A stretch of DNA of 64,000 nt from Boudabousia tangfeifanii (GCF_001856685.1 NZ_CP017812.1:682001-746000); one strand, 5' to 3'; positions 16,901 through 26,693 are shown, counted from the stretch's first letter. Program-made: numbers and translations. The notes: generated from the letters alone by a model not told the origin.

Positions 16901-18514
16901 CTAGTCTTCTTCTGATTCTTCGTCTAAAGCTTGTTCTTGCCGAGCCTTTAGGTCGCCTTCCGAATCGGTTTGTGGGGAAAGACCTTGGGCAAACGGCAAG
17001 GTACCAGCCAACATTTGTGCTAGTTCTTGATCCATTTCGTCTGCCAGCTCTTCACCGGTAGTCAAACGGTTAACGAAATCGGTTGGATTTTCCAAATCTT
17101 CACCCGTCGGCAAGGTTGAAGGATGCGCCCACAAAGCATCACGTTTCTCCGCACCTACTTGGGTGGTGAGCATACCCCATAGATTTGTTGCTTCTCGAGG
17201 ACGCTTGGGTGACAGAGTTAGACCAACTAGCTGAGCGAACAGCTTTTCGGCAGGAGAGCCGCTAACGCGACGGCGGCGCATCATCTCGTCTAGCGCCATG
17301 GCATGACTTAGGTGAGGCAGACAAGCCTGCAAGCTGACCTCATTCACCCAACCTTCAATCAAGGCCAAAGTATGCTGGATGGTGGTCAGACGCTGTTCTT
17401 GCTCGCTCGAAAGCTGCGGGCTAAACATACCTGATTCCATTGCTTCACGCATAGCCATCGGATTTGACATGTCAATTTGCTGCATGTCTACTTCTAAGGT
17501 TTGCACATCGACTTGGATCTCTTGCGCAAATTCGGTAAAAGCACGAAGAATATGGTTGCGAAGCCAAGGAACAGCCGCGAATAGTCGGGCGTAGGCATCT
17601 TCCCGAACGGCTAAGAAATGAAGCACTTCTTGGCTGGGAATGTCCAATCCTGCTTCAAAATCATGAAGGTTTGGCACTACCAAGGCGACTTCACCAGCTT
17701 GAGACATGGGCAGACCCATCGAGTTAAACCCGAGTGCTTCTTTCGAAAGCTCCGCAATCGCGCGACCAATTTGAGCAGTGAAGAGCCCGTTACTCATTCG
17801 CTTTATGAACTTCAAGAGGGGAGAGAAAGCAGCTTGGCCTTCGCCGCCTTGACCAAATAGCTGTCGAAGCGGTTCCGGAAGGTCTTCGGGCGAGACATCA
17901 TTGGGTAAGGCTGAACCCATCGCACCTTCCATCGCCCGATTAACATTTTGCGCAACTGGCTGGCAAAGCTGCATAAAAGTTTTTTCTGAATGTGAAATCC
18001 AATCACGACGTCGCCAAGCCCCTGGTTTGAGAGGAGCTGGAACGAGGTCGGTAACCGCATCCAACCAAAGCGAGCCAACTTGGAGTGCCTGCTTAACCTG
18101 CGCGTCTTGCGCCGCGGTCAAGGTTGGGTCCTGCACATTGGCAATAGCAAGCTGAGCTTGTCGTTCAACCGCAGACCAGTTAATCACGCCATCATCACTA
18201 GTGGCATCACTTGGGAACAAACTGTTGAGTAGGGGATTACCGCCGAAAGAGAAACTTTTAATCTCAGCGGAGGGACCAAACAAACTTTGGAGCATATTAC
18301 GTAGCTCAGGAGGTAATTCGGCCTCGGACTGGGATTCAGCAGATTCGTCCTCGGATTGCTGATCCTTTGCATGATTCGCATCCTGAGTTTGAGCGTTAAG
18401 ACGATCAAACATTGCTTGCGGATCAAAAGGCACTTTGCCGCCAAGCATCTGCTCTAGCCACCGTTGGAACTCTTTGGGGTCAGAGCTATCAAAAGGATTA
18501 AAATCGGCTGACAT
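16901..18514 (-). CDS. DUF2342 family protein (putative zinc-dependent metalloprotease)
   Basis: 537-residue actinobacterial protein of the DUF2342 / TIGR03624 hydrolase group, in the same neighbourhood as mycobacterial Rv3195. The N-terminus is acidic and Gln-rich (SEDESAESQSEAELP), and the conserved centre reads VLHFLAVREDAYARLFAAVPWL. No canonical HExxH is visible. Where relatives have, as I recall, a His after REAA, this copy has Tyr (REDAY), so catalytic activity is doubtful. The C-terminus is acidic and disordered. The ATG at 18514 begins MSADFNPFDSSDP. Predicted cytoplasmic. Confidence 0.8.
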   Translation of the reverse strand: MSADFNPFDSSDPKEFQRWLEQMLGGKVPFDPQAMFDRLNAQTQDANHAKDQQSEDESAESQSEAELPPELRNMLQSLFGPSAEIKSFSFGGNPLLNSLFPSDATSDDGVINWSAVERQAQLAIANVQDPTLTAAQDAQVKQALQVGSLWLDAVTDLVPAPLKPGAWRRRDWISHSEKTFMQLCQPVAQNVNRAMEGAMGSALPNDVSPEDLPEPLRQLFGQGGEGQAAFSPLLKFIKRMSNGLFTAQIGRAIAELSKEALGFNSMGLPMSQAGEVALVVPNLHDFEAGLDIPSQEVLHFLAVREDAYARLFAAVPWLRNHILRAFTEFAQEIQVDVQTLEVDMQQIDMSNPMAMREAMESGMFSPQLSSEQEQRLTTIQHTLALIEGWVNEVSLQACLPHLSHAMALDEMMRRRRVSGSPAEKLFAQLVGLTLSPKRPREATNLWGMLTTQVGAEKRDALWAHPSTLPTGEDLENPTDFVNRLTTGEELADEMDQELAQMLAGTLPFAQGLSPQTDSEGDLKARQEQALDEESEED

Positions 18515-18663
18515 TAAGTCTCCTATATCGGGAAATATCTAGTATAAAAATACCCTGTTTTCCCATAAAAATACAGTTAATTGACCCTAGGGCGAAACCA
18601 ATACTCGCTTCGCCAGAAGCTCAGAAAGCCTAAACCCGATACCGAGTGAGGCTAATAAAGTGG

Positions 18664-18669
18664 CACAAT
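18664..18669 (+). promoter_or_regulatory. -10-like hexamer CACAAT for the Lon-like protease gene
   Basis: CACAAT ends 6 nt before the GTG at 18676, matching the leaderless spacing seen at several genes here. Confidence 0.35.
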
Positions 18670-18675
18670 AGTGTC

Positions 18676-19818
18676 GTGCAAGAATCTCAAAATAACTTTC
18701 AGAATATTGAAACCGCTCCAAAAAAGAAGGGGCGCTGGCAGACTCGACTAGCTAAAAGTGTTTCCCTTTTTGTCCTCATTGGGGCCTTGGCATGGGCTTT
18801 ATTCTTGCACGGTTACCCCTACGTAATCGAAACCCCCGGCCCCACTTTTAACGTGTTAGGCAAGATCAACAGCAAACCATTTATCGAAATCAAAGACCAC
18901 CCTTCGCATCAGATTGAAGGTGACGGTCAGATTCGAATGGTTACTGTCGGCTTGAGAGGCGGTCCAGGAACTGAACCAGTCTCGGGTATCGAGCTAATAA
19001 CCGCTTACTTCCAGCCGTCCCAAAGTATTCACCCTTATGCGCAACTATTTGCTCCCGAAACGACGGGGGAGCAAGAGCGTAAAGCACAAAAGCAATACAT
19101 GGATTCATCCATGGATCTGGCACGTGCCGCTGCCCTAACCGAGCTTAACATTCCTTTCGAAAGCGACATTATTGTTCGCGGAGTTTCCGATAAATCGGAT
19201 GCTAAGGGAAAGCTAGCCGAGGACGATAAAATCATTGCCTTGAAAAACGGGGAAAAGAATTACCCCTTGGCCTCAACTGCGGATCTCTACCGTGCTTTGA
19301 AAGACATCGCCCCGGGAACTCCGGTCGAAGTAACCAGTGAAAACAAAGCGGGGGCCAAAAAGGTCTCAGAAATCAAAACCATGAAACGACCTGACGGCAA
19401 ACCTGGTTCCCTCTTCGGCATTTTCATCTCCACCGATTTTAGATTCCCATTCCCCATTCAGGTAAATGTTTCAGAGAATATTGGTGGTCCTAGCGCCGGT
19501 ACGGCCTTCGCCCTCGGCATTATTGATCATCTAACTGACGGGGCACTGGCTGGCGACCAAAAGATTGCCGTCACCGGTACCATCGCTCCAGACGGAGTAG
19601 TCGGTGAAATCGGTGGTGTCCTGCAGAAGGTTTACGGAGCTTCTGCCGATGGCGCCAAATGGTTCCTAGCTCCAGTTGGAAACTGTAAGGAACTGGCCAA
19701 TGCCAAACTGCCCAAGGGAATTACTCCCGTCCAGATTTCTACCCTCAAGGATGCTCGCGATACCGTCCAGAAAATTGCCAAGGGCGACACCGATCAACTG
19801 ATCAAGTGCCACCCTTAG
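18676..19818 (+). CDS. PDZ-domain Lon-like serine protease (YlbL/Rv3194c type)
   Basis: 380-residue membrane-anchored protease. One membrane segment (about residues 26-46) is followed by an external PDZ-like domain (DIIVRGVSDKSDAKGKLAEDDKI) and a Lon-type catalytic domain. The Ser-Lys dyad is Ser273 in NIGGPSAGTAFAL and Lys318 in GGVLQKVYGA, 45 residues apart as in Lon. GTG 18676 is preferred over GTG 18646 because of the -10-like hexamer 6 nt upstream; neither has a Shine-Dalgarno. It sits next to DUF2342 and UPF0182 genes as in mycobacteria, so a shared role in envelope protein quality control is plausible but unproven. Confidence 0.88.
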   Translation: MQESQNNFQNIETAPKKKGRWQTRLAKSVSLFVLIGALAWALFLHGYPYVIETPGPTFNVLGKINSKPFIEIKDHPSHQIEGDGQIRMVTVGLRGGPGTEPVSGIELITAYFQPSQSIHPYAQLFAPETTGEQERKAQKQYMDSSMDLARAAALTELNIPFESDIIVRGVSDKSDAKGKLAEDDKIIALKNGEKNYPLASTADLYRALKDIAPGTPVEVTSENKAGAKKVSEIKTMKRPDGKPGSLFGIFISTDFRFPFPIQVNVSENIGGPSAGTAFALGIIDHLTDGALAGDQKIAVTGTIAPDGVVGEIGGVLQKVYGASADGAKWFLAPVGNCKELANAKLPKGITPVQISTLKDARDTVQKIAKGDTDQLIKCHP

Positions 19819-19856
19819 CAAATACAGTTAACTTGCATAAGCAGTTAACTTAAAGG

Positions 19857-20423
19857 CTAGGCCTCATCTGGGGCAAAAGTTGCTAATAAGGCCTCGGTTA
19901 AGTCAGGGAACATATCCGAACCTTGTGCGACTGAATCGGGATTATCCAGTTTTCGCGAACGCAAAGCGCACCAAGTCTTTCCCGTGCGGGTCGCGCCAGC
20001 AACCAAACGGAACTCTTCACGATCTGGGTGGTTTGCGTAAAACTCTAAAGCTGCTTGCGGATCTTCGGGAGCTTCAGCTTCGGCCTGCGGAGGAACACTA
20101 ACGCGCTCGAGGCAAACGGCCATGCCGGCCACCTGTTCGGGCCAAGCAAGTTGGGCCAAAGTTTCTTCCAAGTCAGCCAAATTCAAATCAGGTTGAGCGA
20201 CTGCGGTCAAATGTTCGCTATTAGCGGCCACCTGGGTCTCAAGCTGTTCGCGCAGGTTTGGCAGCAGCTCCTCGCCCTCGGCCAACAAATCCTTACTTGG
20301 AACCAGCGCATAGGCGGTAGCTGGCAGATCCCAGCCATTTTTCGCAGCTTCAAGTTCAATCTCTAAAACGACCTGTGCCAACGCAACATGTTGGGGGTCG
20401 ACTCCTAACGATGCAATATCCAT
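19857..20423 (-). CDS. PPA1357-type actinobacterial protein of unknown function
   Basis: Acidic protein of 188 residues if started at the ATG at 20423; a TTG at 20465 would add 14 residues of poor quality. Conserved-looking parts are SLGVDPQHVALAQVVLEIE, WPEQVAGMAVCLERV and HPDREEFRLVAGATRTGKTWCALRSR. It resembles the family named after PPA1357 of Cutibacterium, often found next to the UPF0182 gene. The ATGRTGKT-like stretch looks like a P-loop, but the order and context do not support an ATPase. Predicted cytoplasmic. It is divergent from the UPF0182 gene, which starts 95 bp away. Confidence 0.75.
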   Translation of the reverse strand: MDIASLGVDPQHVALAQVVLEIELEAAKNGWDLPATAYALVPSKDLLAEGEELLPNLREQLETQVAANSEHLTAVAQPDLNLADLEETLAQLAWPEQVAGMAVCLERVSVPPQAEAEAPEDPQAALEFYANHPDREEFRLVAGATRTGKTWCALRSRKLDNPDSVAQGSDMFPDLTEALLATFAPDEA

Positions 20424-20518
20424 AGGGTCATTTTCCCACGTCTGGACTAGATGACCAGTAGGCAAGGCGCTTAAAATCTGTCACAATTGCAGTTCCTAGC
20501 AATTAAAGAGAGGTAAAC

Positions 20519-23500
20519 GTGACAAATATTCCCTGGTTCGATGGTGGACCCACCCCAGATCCTGAATCGCAAGGCGGTTCTGGGCGACCTCCACGTACAC
20601 CGCGCCAACAAGTTCCATTCTCCGCAGACGATATGGTAAAGGGTCTGAAGAACCCCTTTACTTTGTTGCTCATTGTGGTGGGCCTTTTTGCCGCGTTCGT
20701 CTATGCCATGTCCTCGGTTTGGACCAAAGTACTCTGGTTCAACCAGCTAGATTACGCCTCGGTCTTCTGGACTCAAGTAATCGCCATGGGTGGGCTTTTC
20801 CTGCTCGGTCTAGCCTTACAAGCCGGCAGCCTTTGGGCTTACATGCACTTTTCCTACCAGGCAATGGTGAAGAAAGGTGCCAAGCTCAACTCTGATCTTG
20901 GCGGCTACAAAAACCTAATCGAGGGACGTCCCGCATTAATCTTCATCGGGGTACCAATTTTGCTTGGTTTAAGCACTGGTACCTCGTTTATGTCGCAATG
21001 GCGAGATGTGCTCTTGTGGTGGAATCAAGCAAGCTTTGGGGAAACTGACCCAATCTTTGGACACGATATCGCTTTCTTTGTCTTCACCCTCCCGGTGCTA
21101 AATCTCTTTATCAGCTACCTCTTACAGTTCCTCGTCCTCGGCCTGATCGTAGGCGTGATTATTCACTACCTTTACGGTGGAATTGTGCTTTTCCCCAAGC
21201 CGCGCGTACAAAAAGTCACTCGCGTGCAGGTGGGACTAACCGCGGGGGCAATCGCCCTCGTCTATGGCGCCAAAATGTGGGTAGAACGTTACTCCTTGCT
21301 GGCGCAAAAGAATAACAACGCACTTGGGGTAGACGGCGCACTTTATCGCGAAATTAACGCGCAGCTACCAGTCCAAACTATTCTGGCTATTACTTGTGTG
21401 ATTGTTGCGGTCATGTTCGTGATTGCTGCTTTTAAGGGTACTTGGAAACTTCCTACGGCTGCATTGGTGGTACTGATCGCCTCTCAGCTAGTGGTGGGTG
21501 GAATTTACCCCTCGTTGATCCAGCAATTTAAGGTTGTGCCAAACGCGCAAGCCTTGGAATCGCCCTATATTCAACACAATATCGATGCCACTTTAAAGGC
21601 CTACGGCATGGAGAAAATCGACTACACGACCTCCAATGCCACCACCACAGCTACTGCCGGGCAGTTGCGTCACGACTCCGAGTCAACCACTCAGATCCGA
21701 TTGCTAGATCCTAATATCGTTTCGCCTACTTTCCGTCAGCTCCAGCAGAACCGTTTGTACTACACCTTTGCCGATCAGCTTTCGGTTGACCGCTACCAAA
21801 TTGATGGCGAACTACGCGATACGGTGATTGCCGTCCGTGAACTAAACCAGAAGGACTCGGCCTCGGAACAGCGTAACTGGGTTAACGACCACACCGTTTA
21901 CACTCACGGTTTTGGTGTCGTCACCGCTTACGGTAACACTGCCAATGCGGATGGCCGTCCAACCTTTAGCGAACACTCGATTCCGTCTCAAGGTTTCCTC
22001 GGCGATTATGAACCACGAGTTTACTTCGGCGAAAACATGCCCGATTATTCCATCGTGGGTGGACCTAAATCAGATGGAAAAACTGGCCAAGAACTTGACT
22101 ACCCAGACGATAAAGTCGAGGGCGGTCAGGTGAAAACCACCTACCAAGGCGATGGTGGCCCCTCAGTTGGTAACTTCTGGAACAAGCTACTGTATGCGAT
22201 CAAGTTCCGTTCCACAGACTTGTTCTTCTCTGACCAAGTGAACACGAAGTCTCAGATCCTCTACGATCGTAATCCTGCAGATCGTGTCGCCGCAGTGGCA
22301 CCTTATTTGACACTCGATCGTAAGCCTTACCCGGCCGTAGTCGATATGGATGGTGATCCCAAGACTCCTAAGCGCTTGGTATGGATTGTTGATGGCTACA
22401 CCACTTCGAACGCTTACCCTTATGCCCAGCATGAAGCAATCGAGGACGTAACCGCTGACTCCACCACCGGCGGGGCCATGATGCATACGACTCGCGAAGA
22501 AATTAACTACATTCGCAACTCGGTCAAAGCCATCGTTGATGCCTACGATGGCAAAGTTACGCTTTACCAGTGGGACGAAAAGGATCCGATTCTCTCTTCT
22601 TGGATGGGAATTTTCCCAGGCAAGGTAAAGCCGCTTTCGGATATTAGCGGTGATCTGATGGCCCACTTACGTTACCCCGAAGATCTCTTCAAGTTGCAGC
22701 GTAATCTTTTGGCCACCTATCACGTGACCGAAGCTGCAGACTTCTACACCGGTGGTGACCGTTGGAAGGTACCGGATGATCCGACCGTTAACGTGGTTGA
22801 AGGTGCTAAGCTGCCGACTCAGCCACCGTACTACTTGACTTTGAAGATGCCTGGTCAAGAATCTGCTCAGTTCTCCTTGACCTCGGTTTATGTCCCAGGT
22901 GGTTCTTCTAAGCGTGAAGCCATGGCTGGTTACATTGCCGTTGATTCGGAAACTGGTAACCAAAAGGGCAAGAAGCGCGAAGGCTACGGCACAATTCGAG
23001 TAATGGCTCTGCCCTCATCGACCACGGTTCCTGGCCCTGGACAGGTCCAAAACAACCTTTCGTCTAACCCAGAAGTTTCTAAGAGCTTGAACCTTATGAA
23101 CCAGCGAGGTTCAGAAGTGGTTCGAGGCAACCTCTTGACCCTACCGGTTGGCGGTGGTCTGCTCTATGTGCAGCCAGTTTACGTACAGTCAAGTTCCGGC
23201 ACTGCCTTCCCACTTTTGCGTTCAGTACTGGTTGGCTTTGGTGACAAGGTAGGTTTTGCTCCGACTCTGGCTGAGGCATTGGATCAAGTATTCGGCGGTA
23301 ACGCTGGAGCTGAAACCGGTGACCAGTCCAATGTGGGTAAGTCTGATGAACTACCTGGTACTGACGGACCAGCACCAAGCGCACCAGTAGTTGGAAACAC
23401 TCCAGAACCTGGCGCTCCATTGCCAGCTCCAGCGGTCCCGGCTCCTAGTGGTGACCTCAAGCAGGTACTGCAAGAAGCCAAGCAGGCCATGGATGATTCG

Positions 23501-23671
23501 GCCAAGGCCATGCGCGAAGGAAACTGGACTTCCTACGGTGAAGCTCAAAAGCGCTTGCAAACCGCCCTCGAGCAAGCTGTCCGTCTACAGTCCGGTGAAG
23601 GCACAAACAGCAACCAGCCTGCGGTCCCGAAGGGGACCACGGCACCAACCGCTGAAGGCGGTCAAAAATAG
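20519..23671 (+). CDS. UPF0182 family large membrane protein
   Basis: 1050-residue protein of the UPF0182 (COG1615) family found across actinobacteria (Rv3193c). The N-terminal ~310 residues hold about seven membrane segments (such as FTLLLIVVGLFAAFVYAMSS). They are followed by a large extracellular domain to about residue 940, with family motifs such as SQILYDRNPADRVAAVAPYL and a proline-rich linker. The C-terminus is a helical, Gln/Ala/Lys-rich segment (KQVLQEAKQAMDDSAKAM). AGAGAGG just upstream of the GTG serves as ribosome binding site. Function is unknown; the domain layout suggests a cell-surface or transport role. Confidence 0.93.
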   Translation: MTNIPWFDGGPTPDPESQGGSGRPPRTPRQQVPFSADDMVKGLKNPFTLLLIVVGLFAAFVYAMSSVWTKVLWFNQLDYASVFWTQVIAMGGLFLLGLALQAGSLWAYMHFSYQAMVKKGAKLNSDLGGYKNLIEGRPALIFIGVPILLGLSTGTSFMSQWRDVLLWWNQASFGETDPIFGHDIAFFVFTLPVLNLFISYLLQFLVLGLIVGVIIHYLYGGIVLFPKPRVQKVTRVQVGLTAGAIALVYGAKMWVERYSLLAQKNNNALGVDGALYREINAQLPVQTILAITCVIVAVMFVIAAFKGTWKLPTAALVVLIASQLVVGGIYPSLIQQFKVVPNAQALESPYIQHNIDATLKAYGMEKIDYTTSNATTTATAGQLRHDSESTTQIRLLDPNIVSPTFRQLQQNRLYYTFADQLSVDRYQIDGELRDTVIAVRELNQKDSASEQRNWVNDHTVYTHGFGVVTAYGNTANADGRPTFSEHSIPSQGFLGDYEPRVYFGENMPDYSIVGGPKSDGKTGQELDYPDDKVEGGQVKTTYQGDGGPSVGNFWNKLLYAIKFRSTDLFFSDQVNTKSQILYDRNPADRVAAVAPYLTLDRKPYPAVVDMDGDPKTPKRLVWIVDGYTTSNAYPYAQHEAIEDVTADSTTGGAMMHTTREEINYIRNSVKAIVDAYDGKVTLYQWDEKDPILSSWMGIFPGKVKPLSDISGDLMAHLRYPEDLFKLQRNLLATYHVTEAADFYTGGDRWKVPDDPTVNVVEGAKLPTQPPYYLTLKMPGQESAQFSLTSVYVPGGSSKREAMAGYIAVDSETGNQKGKKREGYGTIRVMALPSSTTVPGPGQVQNNLSSNPEVSKSLNLMNQRGSEVVRGNLLTLPVGGGLLYVQPVYVQSSSGTAFPLLRSVLVGFGDKVGFAPTLAEALDQVFGGNAGAETGDQSNVGKSDELPGTDGPAPSAPVVGNTPEPGAPLPAPAVPAPSGDLKQVLQEAKQAMDDSAKAMREGNWTSYGEAQKRLQTALEQAVRLQSGEGTNSNQPAVPKGTTAPTAEGGQK

Positions 23672-23720
23672 TCCGTCTAGCTATTTAAGCTAAGCGTGTA
23701 ATTGGCGAAAAGCCAACTTT

Positions 23721-23751
23721 AGGCCCGCGAGTTTTCAAGGCTCGCGGGCCT
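23721..23751 (+). terminator. terminator hairpin after UPF0182 gene
   Basis: 11-bp G+C-rich stem (23721-23731 with 23741-23751). A smaller hairpin lies just before it (23702-23716). Confidence 0.75.
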
Positions 23752-23836
23752 AAACGTTTATTTATGCAAAGGCATGCGAATGACTTTTTCGATTTCGGTA
23801 GTTATGGTACGAACTTAAGCAGACGAGGAGGATCTT

Positions 23837-25165
23837 GTGAGTTTTTCAGTTAAAAACGAAGTTGGACAGCTTAAGACTGTCATGGTGCATCGACCCGGTC
23901 TCGAAATGAGCCGACTTTCACCTAGTAACAAAACTGAGCTGCTCTTTGATGACGTACTCTGGCTCAAACGTGCCCAAGAAGAACACGACAAGTTCTCCCA
24001 AAAAATGACCGATCAGGGCGTCGAGGTGCTGCACTTCCAAGAGTTACTGGCAACTTCGCTCGAAAACCCGCAGGCCCGCGAAGCAGCACTCAAACACACT
24101 TTGATTCCGAGCCAAATCGATCCGCGTTTGCACGATGGGGTAGAAGAACACCTCGCTGAGCTCGACTCTACTGAACTAGCTGAAAAACTCGTAGCAGGGA
24201 TTAGCGCTAGCGAATATGCTCCTCTGGTCGGTGCAGACCTGCCCGATGATGCCCAGCTTTTCGGCTCCATGGTTTTGGCATGTTTACCAAACCATCTATT
24301 CATGCGCGATAGTTCAGCTTGGTACTACGGCTATGGAGCGGTTAACCGGATGTCTCGTCCGGCCCGGTGGCGCGAGGCCCTCCACCTGGAACTTATTTAT
24401 CGTTTCCACCCCCGATTTGCACAAGGCGACTGGAAACGAATCGAACCTTATGTCTACCCACTGGACAAGGAAACCGAAAAGCAGCAGGAGCAATACCTAG
24501 ATGGGCTAGTTCGCCCCACAGAGCTAGGAGATAACTGGTTACCTCAGCATGCTCCGGATGATGCGATTTTTGACTTCCCTGAGGCCAGTTTGGAAGGCGG
24601 TGACGTTCTCGTCCTCGGTAACGGGGCCCTAATGATCGGTATTTCAGAACGTACCACCTTTGCTGGGGTGCAAGCATTAGCGCAAAATCTCTTGGCCGAC
24701 CCCACCGTGAAAACTGTTTTGGCCGTACGTCTGCCGCATGCCCGCGAGTTCATGCACCTTGATACGGTAATGACCATGGTTGACTATGACTCTTTCATCG
24801 CCTATCAGGGCCTAGGTATGGCACCAAGTGTAGCTATCACTCGCGGGACCAATGGACAGCTGCACTATCTGTTTGACGAGGGCGAAGGATTCTATGACCA
24901 GATCGCTCGCGCACTTGAGGTGCCCCAGATTGAGGTGCTTGTGCCATTCGCTGATCCACTTACTGCCGAACGTGACCAGTGGAATGATGCTTGCAACCTA
25001 TTAGCTTTGGCTCCACGCAAAGTTATGGCCTACGAACGAAATGAGGCTGCTAACCAGTTCCTACGTGATCGTGGGATTGAGGTACTCGAAGTGGCTGGCT
25101 CTGAACTTGGTCGAGGCCGTGGTGGCCCGCGCTGTATGACTTGCCCGGTTGACCGAGACGAATAA
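23837..25165 (+). CDS. arcA: arginine deiminase
   Basis: Hydrolyses arginine to citrulline and ammonia, the first step of the ADI pathway, giving acid resistance and energy. The 442 residues have SEVGQLKTVMVHRPG-like start (here NEVGQLKTVMVHRPG), FMRDSS, EGGDVLVLG and the catalytic Cys433 in RGRGGPRCMTCP near the end. The GTG start has an excellent ribosome binding site, GAGGAGG, 6 nt upstream. Neither arcB, arcC nor an arginine/ornithine antiporter is adjacent. The next gene is an MFS exporter on the opposite strand. The window cannot show whether the rest of the pathway is elsewhere. Confidence 0.96.
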   Translation: MSFSVKNEVGQLKTVMVHRPGLEMSRLSPSNKTELLFDDVLWLKRAQEEHDKFSQKMTDQGVEVLHFQELLATSLENPQAREAALKHTLIPSQIDPRLHDGVEEHLAELDSTELAEKLVAGISASEYAPLVGADLPDDAQLFGSMVLACLPNHLFMRDSSAWYYGYGAVNRMSRPARWREALHLELIYRFHPRFAQGDWKRIEPYVYPLDKETEKQQEQYLDGLVRPTELGDNWLPQHAPDDAIFDFPEASLEGGDVLVLGNGALMIGISERTTFAGVQALAQNLLADPTVKTVLAVRLPHAREFMHLDTVMTMVDYDSFIAYQGLGMAPSVAITRGTNGQLHYLFDEGEGFYDQIARALEVPQIEVLVPFADPLTAERDQWNDACNLLALAPRKVMAYERNEAANQFLRDRGIEVLEVAGSELGRGRGGPRCMTCPVDRDE

Positions 25166-25200
25166 TCTGGTCGATTAGGGACCTTCCCGCACAAGGTTAT

Positions 25201-25245
25201 CGCCCCAACCACAGTATTTCACTGTTGGTGGGGCGATAACTTTTT
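25201..25245. terminator. terminator hairpin between arcA and MFS gene
   Basis: Imperfect 14-bp stem (25201-25214 with 25222-25235) followed by CTTTTTG on the plus strand, 35 bp after the arcA stop. Confidence 0.75.
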
Positions 25246-25273
25246 GACTTAAAAGCTGCTATACAAGTCGTGA

Positions 25274-26551
25274 TTAACGCGCAGCAGAAGTCTGCGAACT
25301 AGTAATCCTAGTCATGAAGAAAGAAACCACGAAAGCTGACATGACGATGACTCCGGCGATACCAATAACTGAAGGCAAGGCCAAACGGGTAAGGAGGAAG
25401 CCGCCGAGGGCGGAACCAGAACCAATCCCAGCGTTGAAGGACGCATTGTAGATAGCCGAGAAGGTATCGCGAATCTGTGCAGGCGTGACCGAAAGCAAAC
25501 GCATGACGAAGAATGGGGGGACGAATGCAGCCACACAACTCCAGAGCAGGAAGACAGCAAGTCCAGCCCATTTAGCTCCTTGTCCCAAGAAGAAGAGTCC
25601 AAGTAGGCAAGAGGATGCTAAGAAAAGGGCTGCTAAGAGTGCTCGGACCGTGTACTTTTCATATAAGCGACCGCTAGTGAGTGAACCGAAGAATCCCAAG
25701 ATGCCTGAAATAAGTAGCATCAGTGATAGCAAACTGGGGGAGAAGCCCAACTGGCGGGTAATGATTAGGGCGATGTAGGTGTAGGCGGTATAGTGTCCGG
25801 TCACGTATAACGCAACGGTGACACATAGTCCAATTGCTGCCCCTTTGGAAACCGGGGCCAAACGACGTTTAGTTTTTCCTTGTGGAGCAAGGTCATCCAC
25901 GGTAGCCGCTCCGCCCTCGGTCAGTTGGGCTGCGTTCTCTTCGGAAGTATCGTGGTGGTCGCTACCAATCCCTACTGCCGGCAGGAGTTTTAGCATGACA
26001 GCCCAAACTACGATCATAAAGACAGAAAGGGAAATCATCGCGCCACGCCAACCAAGCTGCTGCCCCAACCAAGTCGAGAAGGGAACACCGAGGATGAAAG
26101 CGGCCGAGCCACCAACCGAGGTGAAAGTGACTGCACGTGGAACCAAACGAGGTGGTACCAAATATGCTGGATATGCCGAAAGCAGTGACCAGAACATGCC
26201 GTGAGCTAGGGCGGTCACCATACGCATAACTAAGACTGATGAGTAATTGGGGACTAAGGCTGTGCCCAAGCAGCCGATTGCAAATCCTAGGACCACTAAT
26301 CGAAGCAGTTTGGTGCGCTCAACATTTTTGGTCACAATAGTCAACGGGATACAGGTAATGACCACGGTGAAAGCATAGACGCTCATGAGGTAACCGACTG
26401 CAGATTCACTTACCTGCAGATCGTTCTTCATCACGTTAATCAGACCTGCTGGGAACAGCTCTGAGGTGATCACCGCGAACGAGGCCAAACTCAGTGAAAC
26501 GAGGGCGCCAATCGGCAACCGTTGCACAGCTGGTTTAGATTGAGGACTCAC
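25274..26551 (-). CDS. MFS transporter, DHA1-like efflux permease
   Basis: 425-residue integral membrane protein with 12 predicted membrane segments in two halves, separated by a hydrophilic, His/Asp/Glu-rich cytoplasmic loop (about residues 190-235). The first half shows SELFPAGLINVMKNDLQVSESAVGYLMS, typical of the drug/sugar efflux (DHA1, AraJ/YdhP-like) group. The GTG at 26551 is preceded by AAGGGGT on the minus strand. The substrate cannot be inferred. It faces arcA and is probably an independent unit. Confidence 0.88.
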   Translation of the reverse strand: MSPQSKPAVQRLPIGALVSLSLASFAVITSELFPAGLINVMKNDLQVSESAVGYLMSVYAFTVVITCIPLTIVTKNVERTKLLRLVVLGFAIGCLGTALVPNYSSVLVMRMVTALAHGMFWSLLSAYPAYLVPPRLVPRAVTFTSVGGSAAFILGVPFSTWLGQQLGWRGAMISLSVFMIVVWAVMLKLLPAVGIGSDHHDTSEENAAQLTEGGAATVDDLAPQGKTKRRLAPVSKGAAIGLCVTVALYVTGHYTAYTYIALIITRQLGFSPSLLSLMLLISGILGFFGSLTSGRLYEKYTVRALLAALFLASSCLLGLFFLGQGAKWAGLAVFLLWSCVAAFVPPFFVMRLLSVTPAQIRDTFSAIYNASFNAGIGSGSALGGFLLTRLALPSVIGIAGVIVMSAFVVSFFMTRITSSQTSAAR

Positions 26552-26693
26552 AAATACCCCTTAACGAACAGTCGTTTGTGGCTTTTTGCCACGGAAAAGG
26601 TTGAATGCCGGGACTAGCTTGAGCGAGTTGGGCACTCGGATAAGTGGGCAGTTTGCTGCAGCCACTTCCAGCCGACCGGCTGGGGGCAAAACA

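Noticed and set aside
19857..20423. P-loop ATPase suggested by GATRTGKT
   Set aside because: The motif is near the C-terminus, does not fit GxxxxGK[ST] in an ATPase context, and no Walker B follows.
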